Part shown: one piece after another, positions 1 through 6,879 of the stretch | Layout: each line of letters opens with the position of its first letter | Position numbering within the stretch: position 1 is the stretch's first letter | Assembly (NCBI GenBank): GCA_046498185.1 | Contig: JAWOBE010000107.1 | Span: forward strand, 1 to 15,912 | Length of the DNA stretch: 15,912 nucleotides | Reading direction: 5' to 3' | Source of the DNA: CAYXDR01 sp046498185 | GTDB taxonomy: Bacteria > Desulfobacterota > DSM-4660 > Desulfatiglandales > Desulfatiglandaceae | Notes under the pieces: generated by a model | What the model was told of the DNA's origin: nothing | The model's input: only the letters and a program-made list of their open reading frames with translations | Databases searched by the model: none | Made by a program: the position numbers and the translations under genes

Positions 1-429
1 GGGAGCCGGATAACTTTCATGGGGGGACCCGGCGCCGGCCAGCACACGAAAATGTGCAACCAGATACTTGTCTCGGGAACGATGATAAGCGTCTGTGAAT
101 CGCTGCTTTACGCCGCACGGGTCGGGCTGGACCGGCAGGCGGTGATAGATGTGACAGGAAAAGGTGCTGCCGGTTCCTGGTCGATAAACAACCTTGGCCC
201 CCGGATCGTCAAGGGGGATTTTTCGTCCGGTTTTTTTGTAGAGCATTTCATAAAAGATATGGGAATCGCACTCGAAGAGGCGGAAGCCATGGGATTATCG
301 CTGCCGGGGCTGGCATTGGTAAAACAGCTGTATGTCGCAGTTAAGGCACAGGGCCACGGCCGCTCCGCCACGCAGTCGCTCTACCTGGCGCTGAAGGGGC
401 TGAGCGAGAAAAGGAGTCTGGAAAAATAA
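1..429 (+). CDS. NAD(P)-dependent 3-hydroxyisobutyrate/6-phosphogluconate dehydrogenase-family protein, C-terminal part
   Basis: The reading frame is open from the first base, so the gene is cut by the window edge and lacks its N-terminal Rossmann domain. What remains is the all-helical C-terminal domain of the beta-hydroxyacid dehydrogenase family. The signature is GPGAGQHTKMCNQ near the start; its Lys is the family's catalytic lysine and the following Asn (N in CNQ) is also conserved. The later stretch GFFVEHFIKDMGIALEEAEAMGLSLPG is the usual second helical segment (FxxxHxxKDxxLA). Family members reduce or oxidise small beta-hydroxyacids such as 3-hydroxyisobutyrate, tartronate semialdehyde or 4-hydroxybutyrate with NAD(P)H. 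The substrate cannot be told from this part. The stop lies one base before the ATG of the HAD gene, so the two are probably co-transcribed. Confidence 0.88.
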   Translation, partial: GSRITFMGGPGAGQHTKMCNQILVSGTMISVCESLLYAARVGLDRQAVIDVTGKGAAGSWSINNLGPRIVKGDFSSGFFVEHFIKDMGIALEEAEAMGLSLPGLALVKQLYVAVKAQGHGRSATQSLYLALKGLSEKRSLEK

Positions 430-430
430 C

Positions 431-1192
431 ATGACAAAAAAGGTAAAAGCGGTCGGTTTCGACCTTTTCAACACCCTCATTACCCTTGATTCCACAGCGT
501 TGGGGGAAGCCGAAAACCGTTTGATGGCGAGTCTTCATTCAGGCGGACTGACCTTGGAGGAAGATTTGTTCCTGGATTCACACAGGAAGTGGGCCCGCCG
601 CTTTCTTGACGATACCAGAAAAGACGGCAGGGAAACCCACAATAGATTCTGGATCGGTGCCGCATTGGCGGATGCAGGCCATGAGATAGATCCGGAAGGC
701 CCTCTCATCGCAGCCGCCGTGGAGGCATATTTTTCCTCGTTTATCGAGAGATGCCGGCTGATTCCGGGCACAATCGATATGCTTCTTGGGCTTTCCGCAA
801 AGTATCGTGTGGGGCTTCTTTCAAATTTCACCCATGGCCCGGCCGCCAGAGAAATACTGAATATTACGGGGCTCGCGGCGTGTTTCGATACCGTTATTAT
901 TTCAGGGGAGATCGGTTACCGAAAGCCCCACCGCATGGTGTTTGATCGTCTCGTCAAAGAGCTGGGCGTCTCCAGTAATGAAATGATGTACGTCGGGGAC
1001 GATCCTGAGCCGGATATAACAGGGGCCTGCGGGGCCGGGATCAGGCCTGTATGGACCACCTATGTCATTGACCGTGGCATGCCCTATGCTCCGGGCTATA
1101 TGTCCAGGGAGGCCGGTGATGACTTTAAGGTCCCCAGAATTTCAAACTGGGACGACTTGAAAGACCTGCTCTATAGCCTGGAAAGGCATTAA
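431..1192 (+). CDS. HAD-superfamily (haloacid dehalogenase-like) hydrolase
   Basis: The 253-residue protein shows the HAD motifs in order. Motif I is FDLFNTL with nucleophile D11, motif II is LLSNFTHG with S131, motif III is the Lys of GYRKPH (K165), and motif IV is VGDDPEPD (D190/D191). The 100 or so residues between motifs I and II form the helical cap of subfamily IA. Motif I reads D-x-F-N-T, so the second Asp used as acid/base by phosphatase members is absent, as in haloacid-dehalogenase-like and HDHD3-like proteins. The substrate is therefore open. The gene starts one base after the upstream dehydrogenase stop. An AAGGAG lies 14 bases before the ATG, which is rather far. Its stop overlaps, tail to tail, the stop of the DUF35 gene on the other strand. 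Confidence 0.85.
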   Translation: MTKKVKAVGFDLFNTLITLDSTALGEAENRLMASLHSGGLTLEEDLFLDSHRKWARRFLDDTRKDGRETHNRFWIGAALADAGHEIDPEGPLIAAAVEAYFSSFIERCRLIPGTIDMLLGLSAKYRVGLLSNFTHGPAAREILNITGLAACFDTVIISGEIGYRKPHRMVFDRLVKELGVSSNEMMYVGDDPEPDITGACGAGIRPVWTTYVIDRGMPYAPGYMSREAGDDFKVPRISNWDDLKDLLYSLERH

Positions 1193-1599
1193 CATGCTCG
1201 GCGGGGGTGGAAGACCGGCAGCCTGTACCCGTTTCGATCCTCCCATGAAAGCTCCACCGGCATGCCGATTTCGACCTCTTCGGGCGGGCATCCGCGGATG
1301 TTGGAAAGCATTCTTGGACCTTCCTCAATATCCACGAGAGCGACCACATAAGGCAGATCCTCCTTGAACCCGGGATCAAAGGCTACATGGTAGACCACGA
1401 AGCTGTAGATTTTCCCGTGGCCCGTGGACGGTTCCCAGACCGATTCGGTTGCGTGGCATTCAGGGCAAAGGTAAGAAGCCGGCCATCGGATATGCCCGCA
1501 GGACGAACATCGCTGGAAACGGAGGATGCCCTCCGAGCAGCCTTTCCAGAACGGGGCGGTGTCTGCATCAGGCCGGGGCAGGGGCTTTGTATTCGCCAT
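1189..1599 (-). CDS. DUF35 zinc-ribbon / OB-fold protein, thiolase partner
   Basis: This 136-residue protein has the DUF35 architecture. An N-terminal helix carries the family pattern PFWKGCSEG. A rubredoxin-like zinc ribbon follows with Cys31, Cys34, Cys45 and Cys48 (CSSC and CPEC), then an OB-fold with the typical YSFVVYHVAFDPGF and PYVVALVDIEEGPRMLSNI strands. In archaeal acetoacetyl-CoA thiolase/HMG-CoA synthase complexes and in steroid side-chain aldolases, DUF35 proteins hold the CoA arm of a thiolase-fold partner. Here the gene lies 15 bases downstream of a thiolase gene, with its AGGAGG site 6-7 bases before the ATG. A physical complex of the two products is a reasonable inference. 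Its stop overlaps the HAD gene stop on the opposite strand. Confidence 0.87.
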   Translation of the reverse strand: MANTKPLPRPDADTAPFWKGCSEGILRFQRCSSCGHIRWPASYLCPECHATESVWEPSTGHGKIYSFVVYHVAFDPGFKEDLPYVVALVDIEEGPRMLSNIRGCPPEEVEIGMPVELSWEDRNGYRLPVFHPRRAC

Positions 1600-1614
1600 T
1601 ATTTTTCCTCCTTT

Positions 1615-2784
1615 TCAATCTCTTCCCAGCACTATGCAGGTGTGGGTCTGAAGGATTGCACCGTTGTCGCTGCAAACGATGATTTTCGGCTTTTTAGTGC
1701 CTGTGACAGGGCCGATCTGGCGCTGTCCGCATCTTTCCATCAATTGCATTACGGCTTCGGTAAAGGGCGTCAGGCCCATGAAATACGCCTCTGAAAGCTG
1801 ACCGCCGGATGTGTTGACCGGCATGCGTCCTCCCGGCTCTGTCCTCCCGCCGTCGAACCATTCTCGTCCTTCACCGGGCCCGAAAAAGCCGTAGTCCTGG
1901 AGCGTTATCTCGACGGTGTATGTGAAGCAGTCGTAGATCTCGCAGGCGTCCACATCAGCGGTGGTTATGCCGGCCATGCCGAATGCGGTTTCCGCTGCTT
2001 TTTTTGCGCCGGTGGGCCCTGCGAGGTGATCCGCCTGCTGGACATCGGTCGAAGGGTTGTGCTGACCCATGCCCATTATCAGGACCGGGGGGTTGGGAAG
2101 GTCACGTGCCCGTTCGATCGATGTAACAATGTAGGCCCGGCCGCCATCGGTTATCAGGCAATTATCCGGCAGTCGGAACGGTTCGACGATCCAACGGGAG
2201 TTGAAATAGTCTTCGAAGGTCATCGGTTCGTTGTATTTCATCGCGACAGGATTGAGGTTGGCCCATTTCCTTTGTCCCACGGCAATGTGCTTCCAGGTGT
2301 CAGGACCGGTGCCGAAATCATGCATCGCTCTTCTGGCCGCCAGCGCATAACCGGCCGATGCTCCAAACTGCCCGAATACGGCTTCGTTTCCGGCACGTTC
2401 CTGGAACACGCTTTTCAGGCCACCGCTTGAAAGCGGGTTGTGCCCATAGCTGACCACTACGTAGTTGCATAATCCCTGCTCGAGCACGCCAACTGCGTGC
2501 ATCAGGTGACTGCGTGATCAATTGCCGTCCTGGCTCATATATGCGGGTGTTATCCCCAGGTGGTGAGCCACCAGGTAGGGAGTTACCTCAACTTCATTTC
2601 CGGACGGCGGGAACTGACGATAGAGTATTAATCCGTCCAGGTCCGCCGGTTTGAGCGCCGCGTCTTTGAGGGCGTTTGCGCATGCCTCCAGGTGAAAACT
2701 CAGAGAGGTTCTGCCGGGCACCCGCCCCTGAGGGGTATAGCCGACTCCAACCACGGCGTATTTTCCGCTCAAAGCTTTTTTCAT
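1615..2784 (-). CDS. Thiolase-family protein (acetyl-CoA acetyltransferase / SCP-x type), interrupted by one in-frame TGA
   Basis: Reading from the ATG at 2784, preceded by AGGAG, gives 88 residues of thiolase N-terminus (KYAVVGVGYTPQG, then ACANALKDAALKPADLDGLI). A TGA follows at 2520-2518, and the same frame then continues without shift to the stop at 1615. If the TGA is read through, the product is 389 residues, normal for this family. Downstream landmarks are CNYVVVSYGHN, ACEIYDCFTY, NTSGGQLSEAYFMG and the C-terminal CIVLGRD. The catalytic His of classic thiolases (GHP motif) is replaced in GGQLSEAYFMG, as in SCP-x/DitF-like relatives. The TGA falls in the glycine/serine-rich stretch around the nucleophile position, where a Gly would be usual; GGA to TGA is a single change. 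Alternatives are a nonsense pseudogene, a sequencing error, or selenocysteine. A restart at the ATG at 2502 would lack the N-terminal thiolase core. Confidence 0.8.
2518..2520 (-). other. In-frame TGA inside the thiolase gene, with SECIS-like hairpin just downstream
   Basis: Seventeen bases after the TGA on the minus strand the RNA can form GCACGC / AGUUG loop / GCGUGC (2500-2484). An outer CCUG/CAGG pairing closes around it across an internal loop. The loop has a G in its second position and begins 23 nt after the TGA, which fits the general description of bacterial SECIS elements. The hairpin also encodes conserved thiolase residues, so chance is a real possibility. Confidence 0.35.
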
Positions 2785-2812
2785 CTTTTTTCTCCTGTGT
2801 TTATTCAAATGT

Positions 2813-3883
2813 TTAACTCCTATTAAAATAGGCTTTAATTCTTTTGGGAGAAACAGCGCCGGGGTCCGCCGGGATTGCGGCTTTGGCCCGGCGGATTCGA
2901 CCGGTGGATTCCCGGAGCCTGGAGGGCGGAATATCTCCTCGTATAACGGCGCGTTTGACCGCGTCGATGCTTTTAACGATGCTGTCAAAATTTTCGCAAA
3001 CAAGCAGAATATCCACGCCTGCTTTAAAGGCCTCTACGGCGCTTCCGGCGACCCCAAGACCCCCGGCGACGGCGCCCATTTCAAGGTCGTCGGTGATCAC
3101 AAGCCCACCGAATCCCAGTTTTTTACGAAGAAGATCCGTGATAATTTTTCGGGAAAGGGTCGCCGGAGTACCGGGATCGAGTCCGGGGTACATGGCGTGA
3201 GAGGTCATTATTCCTGATACACCTGCTTTTATAGCCGCCTTGAACGGCACCAGGTCTCTATCCTCAATCTCGGAGCCAGGAGAATCTATGATCGGGAGCA
3301 TGTGGTGGGGGTCGAGGTTGGCTTTCCCCAGGCCGGGAAAATGCTTGGCAACTGCTAAAATTTTTCTACTTTGGAGCTCTTCAACCACTTTCATTCCCAG
3401 GGAAGCGACCATCTCGGGCTTTGAGCCGAATGTCCGCCCTGATAGGTGACGTTCCGGTTCCCCGGAAGGAACGTCTAATACCGGGGCCATGTTCATATTG
3501 AGCCCCACGAGCGACATCTCGGTAGCGGTAATCGATGCAAATCGTGCGGCCTGTTCGAGGGGGTCAGGCGACCGGGCGATTTCCGAGGCCCCCGGGTGAA
3601 GGGTAAAAGGCTCCTTCAACCTTGCAACCCGCCCTCCTTCCTGATCGATCGCCAAAAAAAGAGGAGTTTCCGTGGCGGCGATCGCCTCCTCCTGAAGGCT
3701 GCGACAAAGAGATGCTACCTGCAAAGGATTCTCGATATTTCTGGCGAAAAGTATCACGCCTCCCACTTTGTGTTCGCGTATGAGAGAGAGGGCGTTTCGA
3801 TCCGGTTCCGTGGAGGCTATTCCGACGGTGAACAGGGAGCCGATCATGGTATTCAATTCTGAAAGTTCCAATGTCGAATGCAT
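2813..3883 (-). CDS. nagZ: Glycoside hydrolase family 3 beta-N-acetylhexosaminidase (NagZ-like)
   Basis: The 356-residue protein is a single GH3 N-terminal TIM barrel, the size of NagZ. Landmarks are GGVILFARN (41-49), LAIDQEGGRVARL (78-89), the catalytic-loop motif KHFPGLG (180-186) with D191 and H193 of the Asp-His dyad region, GIMTSHAMYP, and the nucleophile motif ITDDLEMGA (263-271). NagZ removes N-acetylglucosamine from anhydro-muropeptides in cytoplasmic peptidoglycan recycling. There is no signal peptide, which agrees with a cytoplasmic enzyme. The family loop usually reads G-H-G rather than GLG, a mild difference. The ATG at 3883 has GGAG seven bases upstream; an internal Met at residue 13 is a less likely start. 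The thiolase gene follows after 28 bases on the same strand. Strict NagZ specificity is inferred, not seen. Confidence 0.85.
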   Translation of the reverse strand: MHSTLELSELNTMIGSLFTVGIASTEPDRNALSLIREHKVGGVILFARNIENPLQVASLCRSLQEEAIAATETPLFLAIDQEGGRVARLKEPFTLHPGASEIARSPDPLEQAARFASITATEMSLVGLNMNMAPVLDVPSGEPERHLSGRTFGSKPEMVASLGMKVVEELQSRKILAVAKHFPGLGKANLDPHHMLPIIDSPGSEIEDRDLVPFKAAIKAGVSGIMTSHAMYPGLDPGTPATLSRKIITDLLRKKLGFGGLVITDDLEMGAVAGGLGVAGSAVEAFKAGVDILLVCENFDSIVKSIDAVKRAVIRGDIPPSRLRESTGRIRRAKAAIPADPGAVSPKRIKAYFNRS

Positions 3884-3917
3884 TATGATTCTCCAGGTAA
3901 CGTGAAGACTTGGGTAG

Positions 3918-3946
3918 GTTATATTACATTATAAATGGATGGGCAA
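3918..3946 (-). promoter_or_regulatory. Possible sigma-70 promoter for the NagZ-thiolase-DUF35 block
   Basis: Read on the minus strand, TTGCCC (3946-3941) is followed after 17 bases by TATAAC (3923-3918). That would start transcription near 3911 and leave a leader of about 28 bases before the GH3 ATG. The DNA here is AT-rich and other -10-like hexamers overlap, so the exact site is uncertain. Confidence 0.4.
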
Positions 3947-3976
3947 CGGCAATTGTGAAATGGAAATGGTCGGGCG

Positions 3977-4005
3977 TTGAATACCATCGATTACGGCTAT
4001 TATAT
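3977..4005 (+). promoter_or_regulatory. Possible sigma-70 promoter for the NDP-sugar pyrophosphorylase gene
   Basis: TTGAAT at 3977-3982 is followed after 17 bases by TTATAT at 4000-4005. Transcription would begin near 4012, inside the 20-bp palindrome at 4010-4029, and run about 187 bases before the ATG at 4199. Together with the divergent promoter at 3918-3946 and the palindrome, this is all I see in the 315-base gap between the two genes. Confidence 0.4.
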
Positions 4006-4009
4006 GTAG

Positions 4010-4029
4010 GTCGGGATTGCAATCCCGAC
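4010..4029. repeat. Perfect 20-bp palindrome (REP-like element)
   Basis: GTCGGGATTGCAATCCCGAC is perfectly self-complementary and is preceded by GTAG. The pattern GTAGGTCGGG...CCCGAC resembles dispersed extragenic palindromes in many proteobacteria. The alternative is an operator, because it covers the predicted start of transcription of the downstream gene. No second copy is present in the window. Confidence 0.7.
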
Positions 4030-4198
4030 ATGGTTGCTGCGGGGAAAGGGTATTTTGGTGGTGCCTCAGTGATGGGAAATGACGTTGCACTTTTATCGCT
4101 GCTCGGCTATGCTGGTATCGCATCAGGCACTGTACAGGAAGCGGTGCCGTTCCCGCAACGGGCGGGCCGCAGAATCGCCAAACCCGGGGAATAAAAAT

Positions 4199-5107
4199 AT
4201 GAAAGCAATGATTCTCGCCGCGGGATTCGGGACACGACTGTGGCCCCTGACCGCTTCGGTTCCCAAACCGCTGGTTCCTGTCGCAAATGTTCCGCTTATC
4301 GACAGGATCATCTCCCACCTGGCCTTTTGCGGAGTAAGCTCAGTGGTTATCAACGCACATCACCGTCACCAGCAATTAACCGAGCATTTCGTCCAGCCCG
4401 GCGTTTTCGGTATCCCTGTCGAGGTGAGGGTGGAAGAGGAGATCCTCGGCACCGGGGGCGGCATCAAGAACACGGAAGATTTTTGGGACGATGAGGCCTT
4501 TGTGGTGGTCAACGGGGATATTCTTACGGATATTGATATCGCCCCTGCGGTTGAATGGCATCGTCGGCACGGCGCGCTTGCAACCCTTGTATTGCACGAT
4601 TACGGCCGGTTCAACAAAATAGTGATAGACGGGGAATCGAAGGTGCGCAGGATACCATCGAATTATGACCCCGGGCGTAAAGGGGTTTTCGCTTTCACCG
4701 GAATCCAGGTGATCGAACCCGCTTTACTCAAATTTATAGCCGCCGGATGTTACTCTAAGATCATGGACTGTTATCGAAGGCTGATTGCACAGGGGCTCAA
4801 GATTGGAGCATATTTGGTATCCGAGCACCGATGGCGTGATGTGGGTACCGTTCCTGAATACCTGCGCGCCAATCTGGAAACAAATGAAGCCGCGCGCAGG
4901 CTTATCGGAAAAGACTGCACAATCGCCCCCGGGGCGCGGATCGAAGGCAGAGCGATCCTGGGGAATGGAGTTGTATTGGAAAAAGGGGCGTTGGTGGCCG
5001 ATTCGGTGATCTGGGACGGCGTGACGGTATGCGAAGGTGTGTCCGTTACCGGAAGCGTCGTCACTTCCGGTAGGGTTGCCGTGGATCTGCGCAATAAAGC
5101 CGTTTAA
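4199..5107 (+). CDS. Sugar nucleotidyltransferase (NDP-sugar pyrophosphorylase, mannose-1-phosphate guanylyltransferase-like)
   Basis: From the ATG at 4199 (GGGGA about nine bases upstream) the product is 302 residues. The N-terminal Rossmann-like nucleotidyltransferase domain opens with LAAGFGTRLWPLT (6-18) and the conserved VPKPLVPV. ILGTGGGIK (82-90) and the metal-binding VVNGDILTDID (103-113) follow. The last 60 residues are a short left-handed beta-helix of hexapeptide repeats (IAPGARIEGRAILGNGVVLEKGALV). Such enzymes join a sugar-1-phosphate to an NTP to give an NDP-sugar and pyrophosphate, feeding cell-surface polysaccharide or heptose synthesis. Base and sugar specificity cannot be read from the sequence; MurNAc-1-P uridylyltransferase (MurU) is an alternative of similar size and would fit with the neighbouring NagZ in peptidoglycan recycling. 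The frame extends 40 codons upstream, but those codons lack conservation or a ribosome site. Confidence 0.85.
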   Translation: MKAMILAAGFGTRLWPLTASVPKPLVPVANVPLIDRIISHLAFCGVSSVVINAHHRHQQLTEHFVQPGVFGIPVEVRVEEEILGTGGGIKNTEDFWDDEAFVVVNGDILTDIDIAPAVEWHRRHGALATLVLHDYGRFNKIVIDGESKVRRIPSNYDPGRKGVFAFTGIQVIEPALLKFIAAGCYSKIMDCYRRLIAQGLKIGAYLVSEHRWRDVGTVPEYLRANLETNEAARRLIGKDCTIAPGARIEGRAILGNGVVLEKGALVADSVIWDGVTVCEGVSVTGSVVTSGRVAVDLRNKAV

Positions 5108-5118
5108 TACTTTTTTTG

Positions 5119-6606
5119 TCAGCCTTGCCCGGAACCAGCCGCACTTTCAGATTCCACCAACGGTTTTTCCGCCAGAGATCGAAGAATCTCGGTCATTAAA
5201 AAAAGTGTCCGTTTTACTGAATTCCTGGACATCCGCTCTGCGGGCGAGTGGGGATTTTCAATCGTGGGGCCCAGCGATATCATATCCATCCCGGGTCGGA
5301 GCGCACCGATAACCCCGCATTCGAGGCCGGCGTGCACGATCCTGATGCCCGGGGGTGCGCCGAAAAGCTTTTCGCACAGTTTCATGCTGCGGGCAAGAAG
5401 CGGCGAGTCCAGCCTGGGAAGCCATGGAGGGTAGTCGCCCGTGGTTTCGGCGCTGCATCCCGCCAGCGAAGCGACCGCTTTGATCCTGCCGGTCAATTCT
5501 TCCAGTCTCGATATTCGCGAACTTCTCTGATTCAGTATCACACGTAGCTTTTCTGCGCTGTTGTGCATGTCGATCTTTGCGAGATTGCAGGAAGTTTCGA
5601 CAAGCCCTTCCATTTTGTTGTCCATTGCCACGACACCGTTGGGGAGCGCGAGCAACATGTCGACGATCAAGGAGGACACCGCAGGCGAGACAGCCGATGA
5701 ATTTTTTGGGGAAGCGACTTCCTCGAAAAGTATCTTCAGCCCGGGGTCGGTCGATGCGTAAGCGCTTTTCAAAGCTTCGGCCCTGGATTCGGCCGCCGCC
5801 CTACCCCCGGAGGTTTCATCCGGCTTTGTCCAGATTGTTGCACGCGCTTCGCGTGGAATTGCGTTTGGAGCGGTCCCTCCATGTATTTCCATAAGCCTGA
5901 ATGGTCTGAATTCCTTCAGAATTTCTGCAAGAACCCGGTTGGCATTGGCCCTGTTTTTGTGAATATCCACCCCGGAGTGCCCACCTGTCATTCCCGATGC
6001 GGAAATGGTGATTATTTTGCCGTTGTCCACGCCGGCCTTCGGTATCATGGGCATTTCAAGCCGGGTGATTCTTCCACCGGCACAGCCAACCGCGAATTCG
6101 GCTTCGGTCTCCCAGTCGAGATTCAGAAGGATATCCGCTGAAAGCATTTTTGGATCCAGGTTCGAAGCACCGATCAACCCTGTTTCTTCTTCGACCGTAA
6201 ACAGCAGGTCAAGAGGGGGATGAGGTCGGTTCGACTCCGCCAATGTCATTCCCAGGGCGACTGCGATGCCGTTGTCGGCTCCCAGGGTTGTATTTTCGGC
6301 GTGAATCCAGTCGCCCTCGCAAAGGACCGGAATCGGGTCTTTTGTGAAATCGTGAGAGGACTCGGTTGTTTTTTCGCATACCATGTCCATGTGGCCCTGG
6401 AGAATTACGCCAGGGGCCGATTTGTACCCGGTGGAGGCAGGGACTTTCACCAGCATGTTTCCGCAGGAATCGGCCAGCGTGTCAAACCCCCGTCGGGATG
6501 CCCATGACGCGATCCATCCTCGAACATTCTCTTCGTTGCCGGAACATCTGGGTATTGCACTGATTTCACGAAACAGCTCCAATGCCCGATTCAGAAGTTT
6601 TTCCAT
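5119..6606 (-). CDS. pepD: Aminoacyl-histidine dipeptidase (Xaa-His dipeptidase, peptidase family M20C)
   Basis: The 495-residue product matches the usual length of PepD (485 in E. coli). The M20 metal ligands and base are visible: H72 in LQGHMDMV, D111 in LGADNGIA, the pair E140/E141 in TVEEETG, and D164 in LNLDWE. The last ligand is the His of VHAGLECGVIG near the C-terminus. The lid domain between the catalytic halves begins around MTGGHSGVDIHKNRANANR. The enzyme hydrolyses dipeptides such as those ending in His and is a cytosolic dizinc peptidase. The start at 6606 is chosen because GGAGG lies six bases before it and the N-terminus LELFREISAIPRCSGNE aligns with the family; the frame continues 17 codons further upstream. 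The gene converges on the nucleotidyltransferase gene with 11 bases between their stops. Confidence 0.92.
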   Translation of the reverse strand: MEKLLNRALELFREISAIPRCSGNEENVRGWIASWASRRGFDTLADSCGNMLVKVPASTGYKSAPGVILQGHMDMVCEKTTESSHDFTKDPIPVLCEGDWIHAENTTLGADNGIAVALGMTLAESNRPHPPLDLLFTVEEETGLIGASNLDPKMLSADILLNLDWETEAEFAVGCAGGRITRLEMPMIPKAGVDNGKIITISASGMTGGHSGVDIHKNRANANRVLAEILKEFRPFRLMEIHGGTAPNAIPREARATIWTKPDETSGGRAAAESRAEALKSAYASTDPGLKILFEEVASPKNSSAVSPAVSSLIVDMLLALPNGVVAMDNKMEGLVETSCNLAKIDMHNSAEKLRVILNQRSSRISRLEELTGRIKAVASLAGCSAETTGDYPPWLPRLDSPLLARSMKLCEKLFGAPPGIRIVHAGLECGVIGALRPGMDMISLGPTIENPHSPAERMSRNSVKRTLFLMTEILRSLAEKPLVESESAAGSGQG

Positions 6607-6670
6607 ACGCAGCCTCCCATTTTGATCCAAGCCTCTGCATGTACACGCGGAAAGCAAATCCTTGGTGGGC

Positions 6671-6699
6671 TTTTAACATGCATAAAATGATTCATGCAA
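6671..6699 (-). promoter_or_regulatory. Possible promoter for the dipeptidase gene
   Basis: On the minus strand TTGCAT (6699-6694) and TTAAAA (6676-6671) are separated by 17 bases, about 60 bases before the dipeptidase ATG. The -10 is weak, and an imperfect palindrome (CATGCAT / ATTCATG) overlaps the site. Confidence 0.3.
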
Positions 6700-6708
6700 G
6701 CAGCTTGT

Positions 6709-6727
6709 GCCGCCCTGCGGCTTTTTT
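6709..6727 (+). terminator. Intrinsic-terminator-like hairpin ahead of the cobalamin adenosyltransferase promoter
   Basis: GCCGC, a CCT loop, GCGGC and then TTTTTT form a compact terminator in the plus direction. It ends just before the -35 at 6729. No plus-strand gene lies immediately upstream, so it would stop transcripts reading antisense through the dipeptidase gene and insulate the next promoter. Confidence 0.5.
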
Positions 6728-6728
6728 C

Positions 6729-6756
6729 TTGCTTACACAACGGCTTTCTTTATAAT
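6729..6756 (+). promoter_or_regulatory. Sigma-70 promoter for the cobalamin adenosyltransferase gene
   Basis: TTGCTT (6729-6734) and a perfect TATAAT (6751-6756) are separated by 16 bases. Transcription should start near 6763, giving a leader of about 117 bases before the TTG start at 6880. Confidence 0.6.
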
Positions 6757-6777
6757 CGTTGTATCGGTTTATGAGGA

Positions 6778-6853
6778 CCTGTTTACTCTTATGTTGTGCT
6801 AATACCAATACTTTGGTTTGATAAGCCGAAACAGGCATATGATAACATCATAT
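6778..6853 (+). promoter_or_regulatory. Foldable 5' leader of the cobalamin adenosyltransferase gene
   Basis: CCTGTTT (6778-6784) can pair with AAACAGG (6829-6835), enclosing a small hairpin ACCAA/TACT/TTGGT (6804-6817). A third, perfect hairpin ATATGAT/AAC/ATCATAT lies at 6837-6853, 15 bases before the ribosome-binding site. The leader is too short for a normal cobalamin riboswitch and I see no B12 box. Regulation by RNA folding or by a protein bound to the last palindrome is only a suggestion. Confidence 0.35.
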
Positions 6854-6879
6854 CAACATCCGGTTGGAAAGGAGAACTC

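Noticed and set aside
2318..2521. A frameshift rather than a stop in the thiolase gene
   Set aside because: The frame before and after the TGA is the same (the TGA and the ATG at 2502 are 18 bases apart), and the other frame there gives no thiolase-like sequence.
3910..4194. A 94-codon plus-strand frame upstream of the nucleotidyltransferase gene
   Set aside because: It starts at TTG without a ribosome site, passes through the 20-bp palindrome and has no recognisable features; the stretch reads as regulatory DNA.
6757..6879. Cobalamin riboswitch before the adenosyltransferase gene
   Set aside because: The leader is about 117 bases, I see no B12 box, and the pairings found do not match the known architecture.
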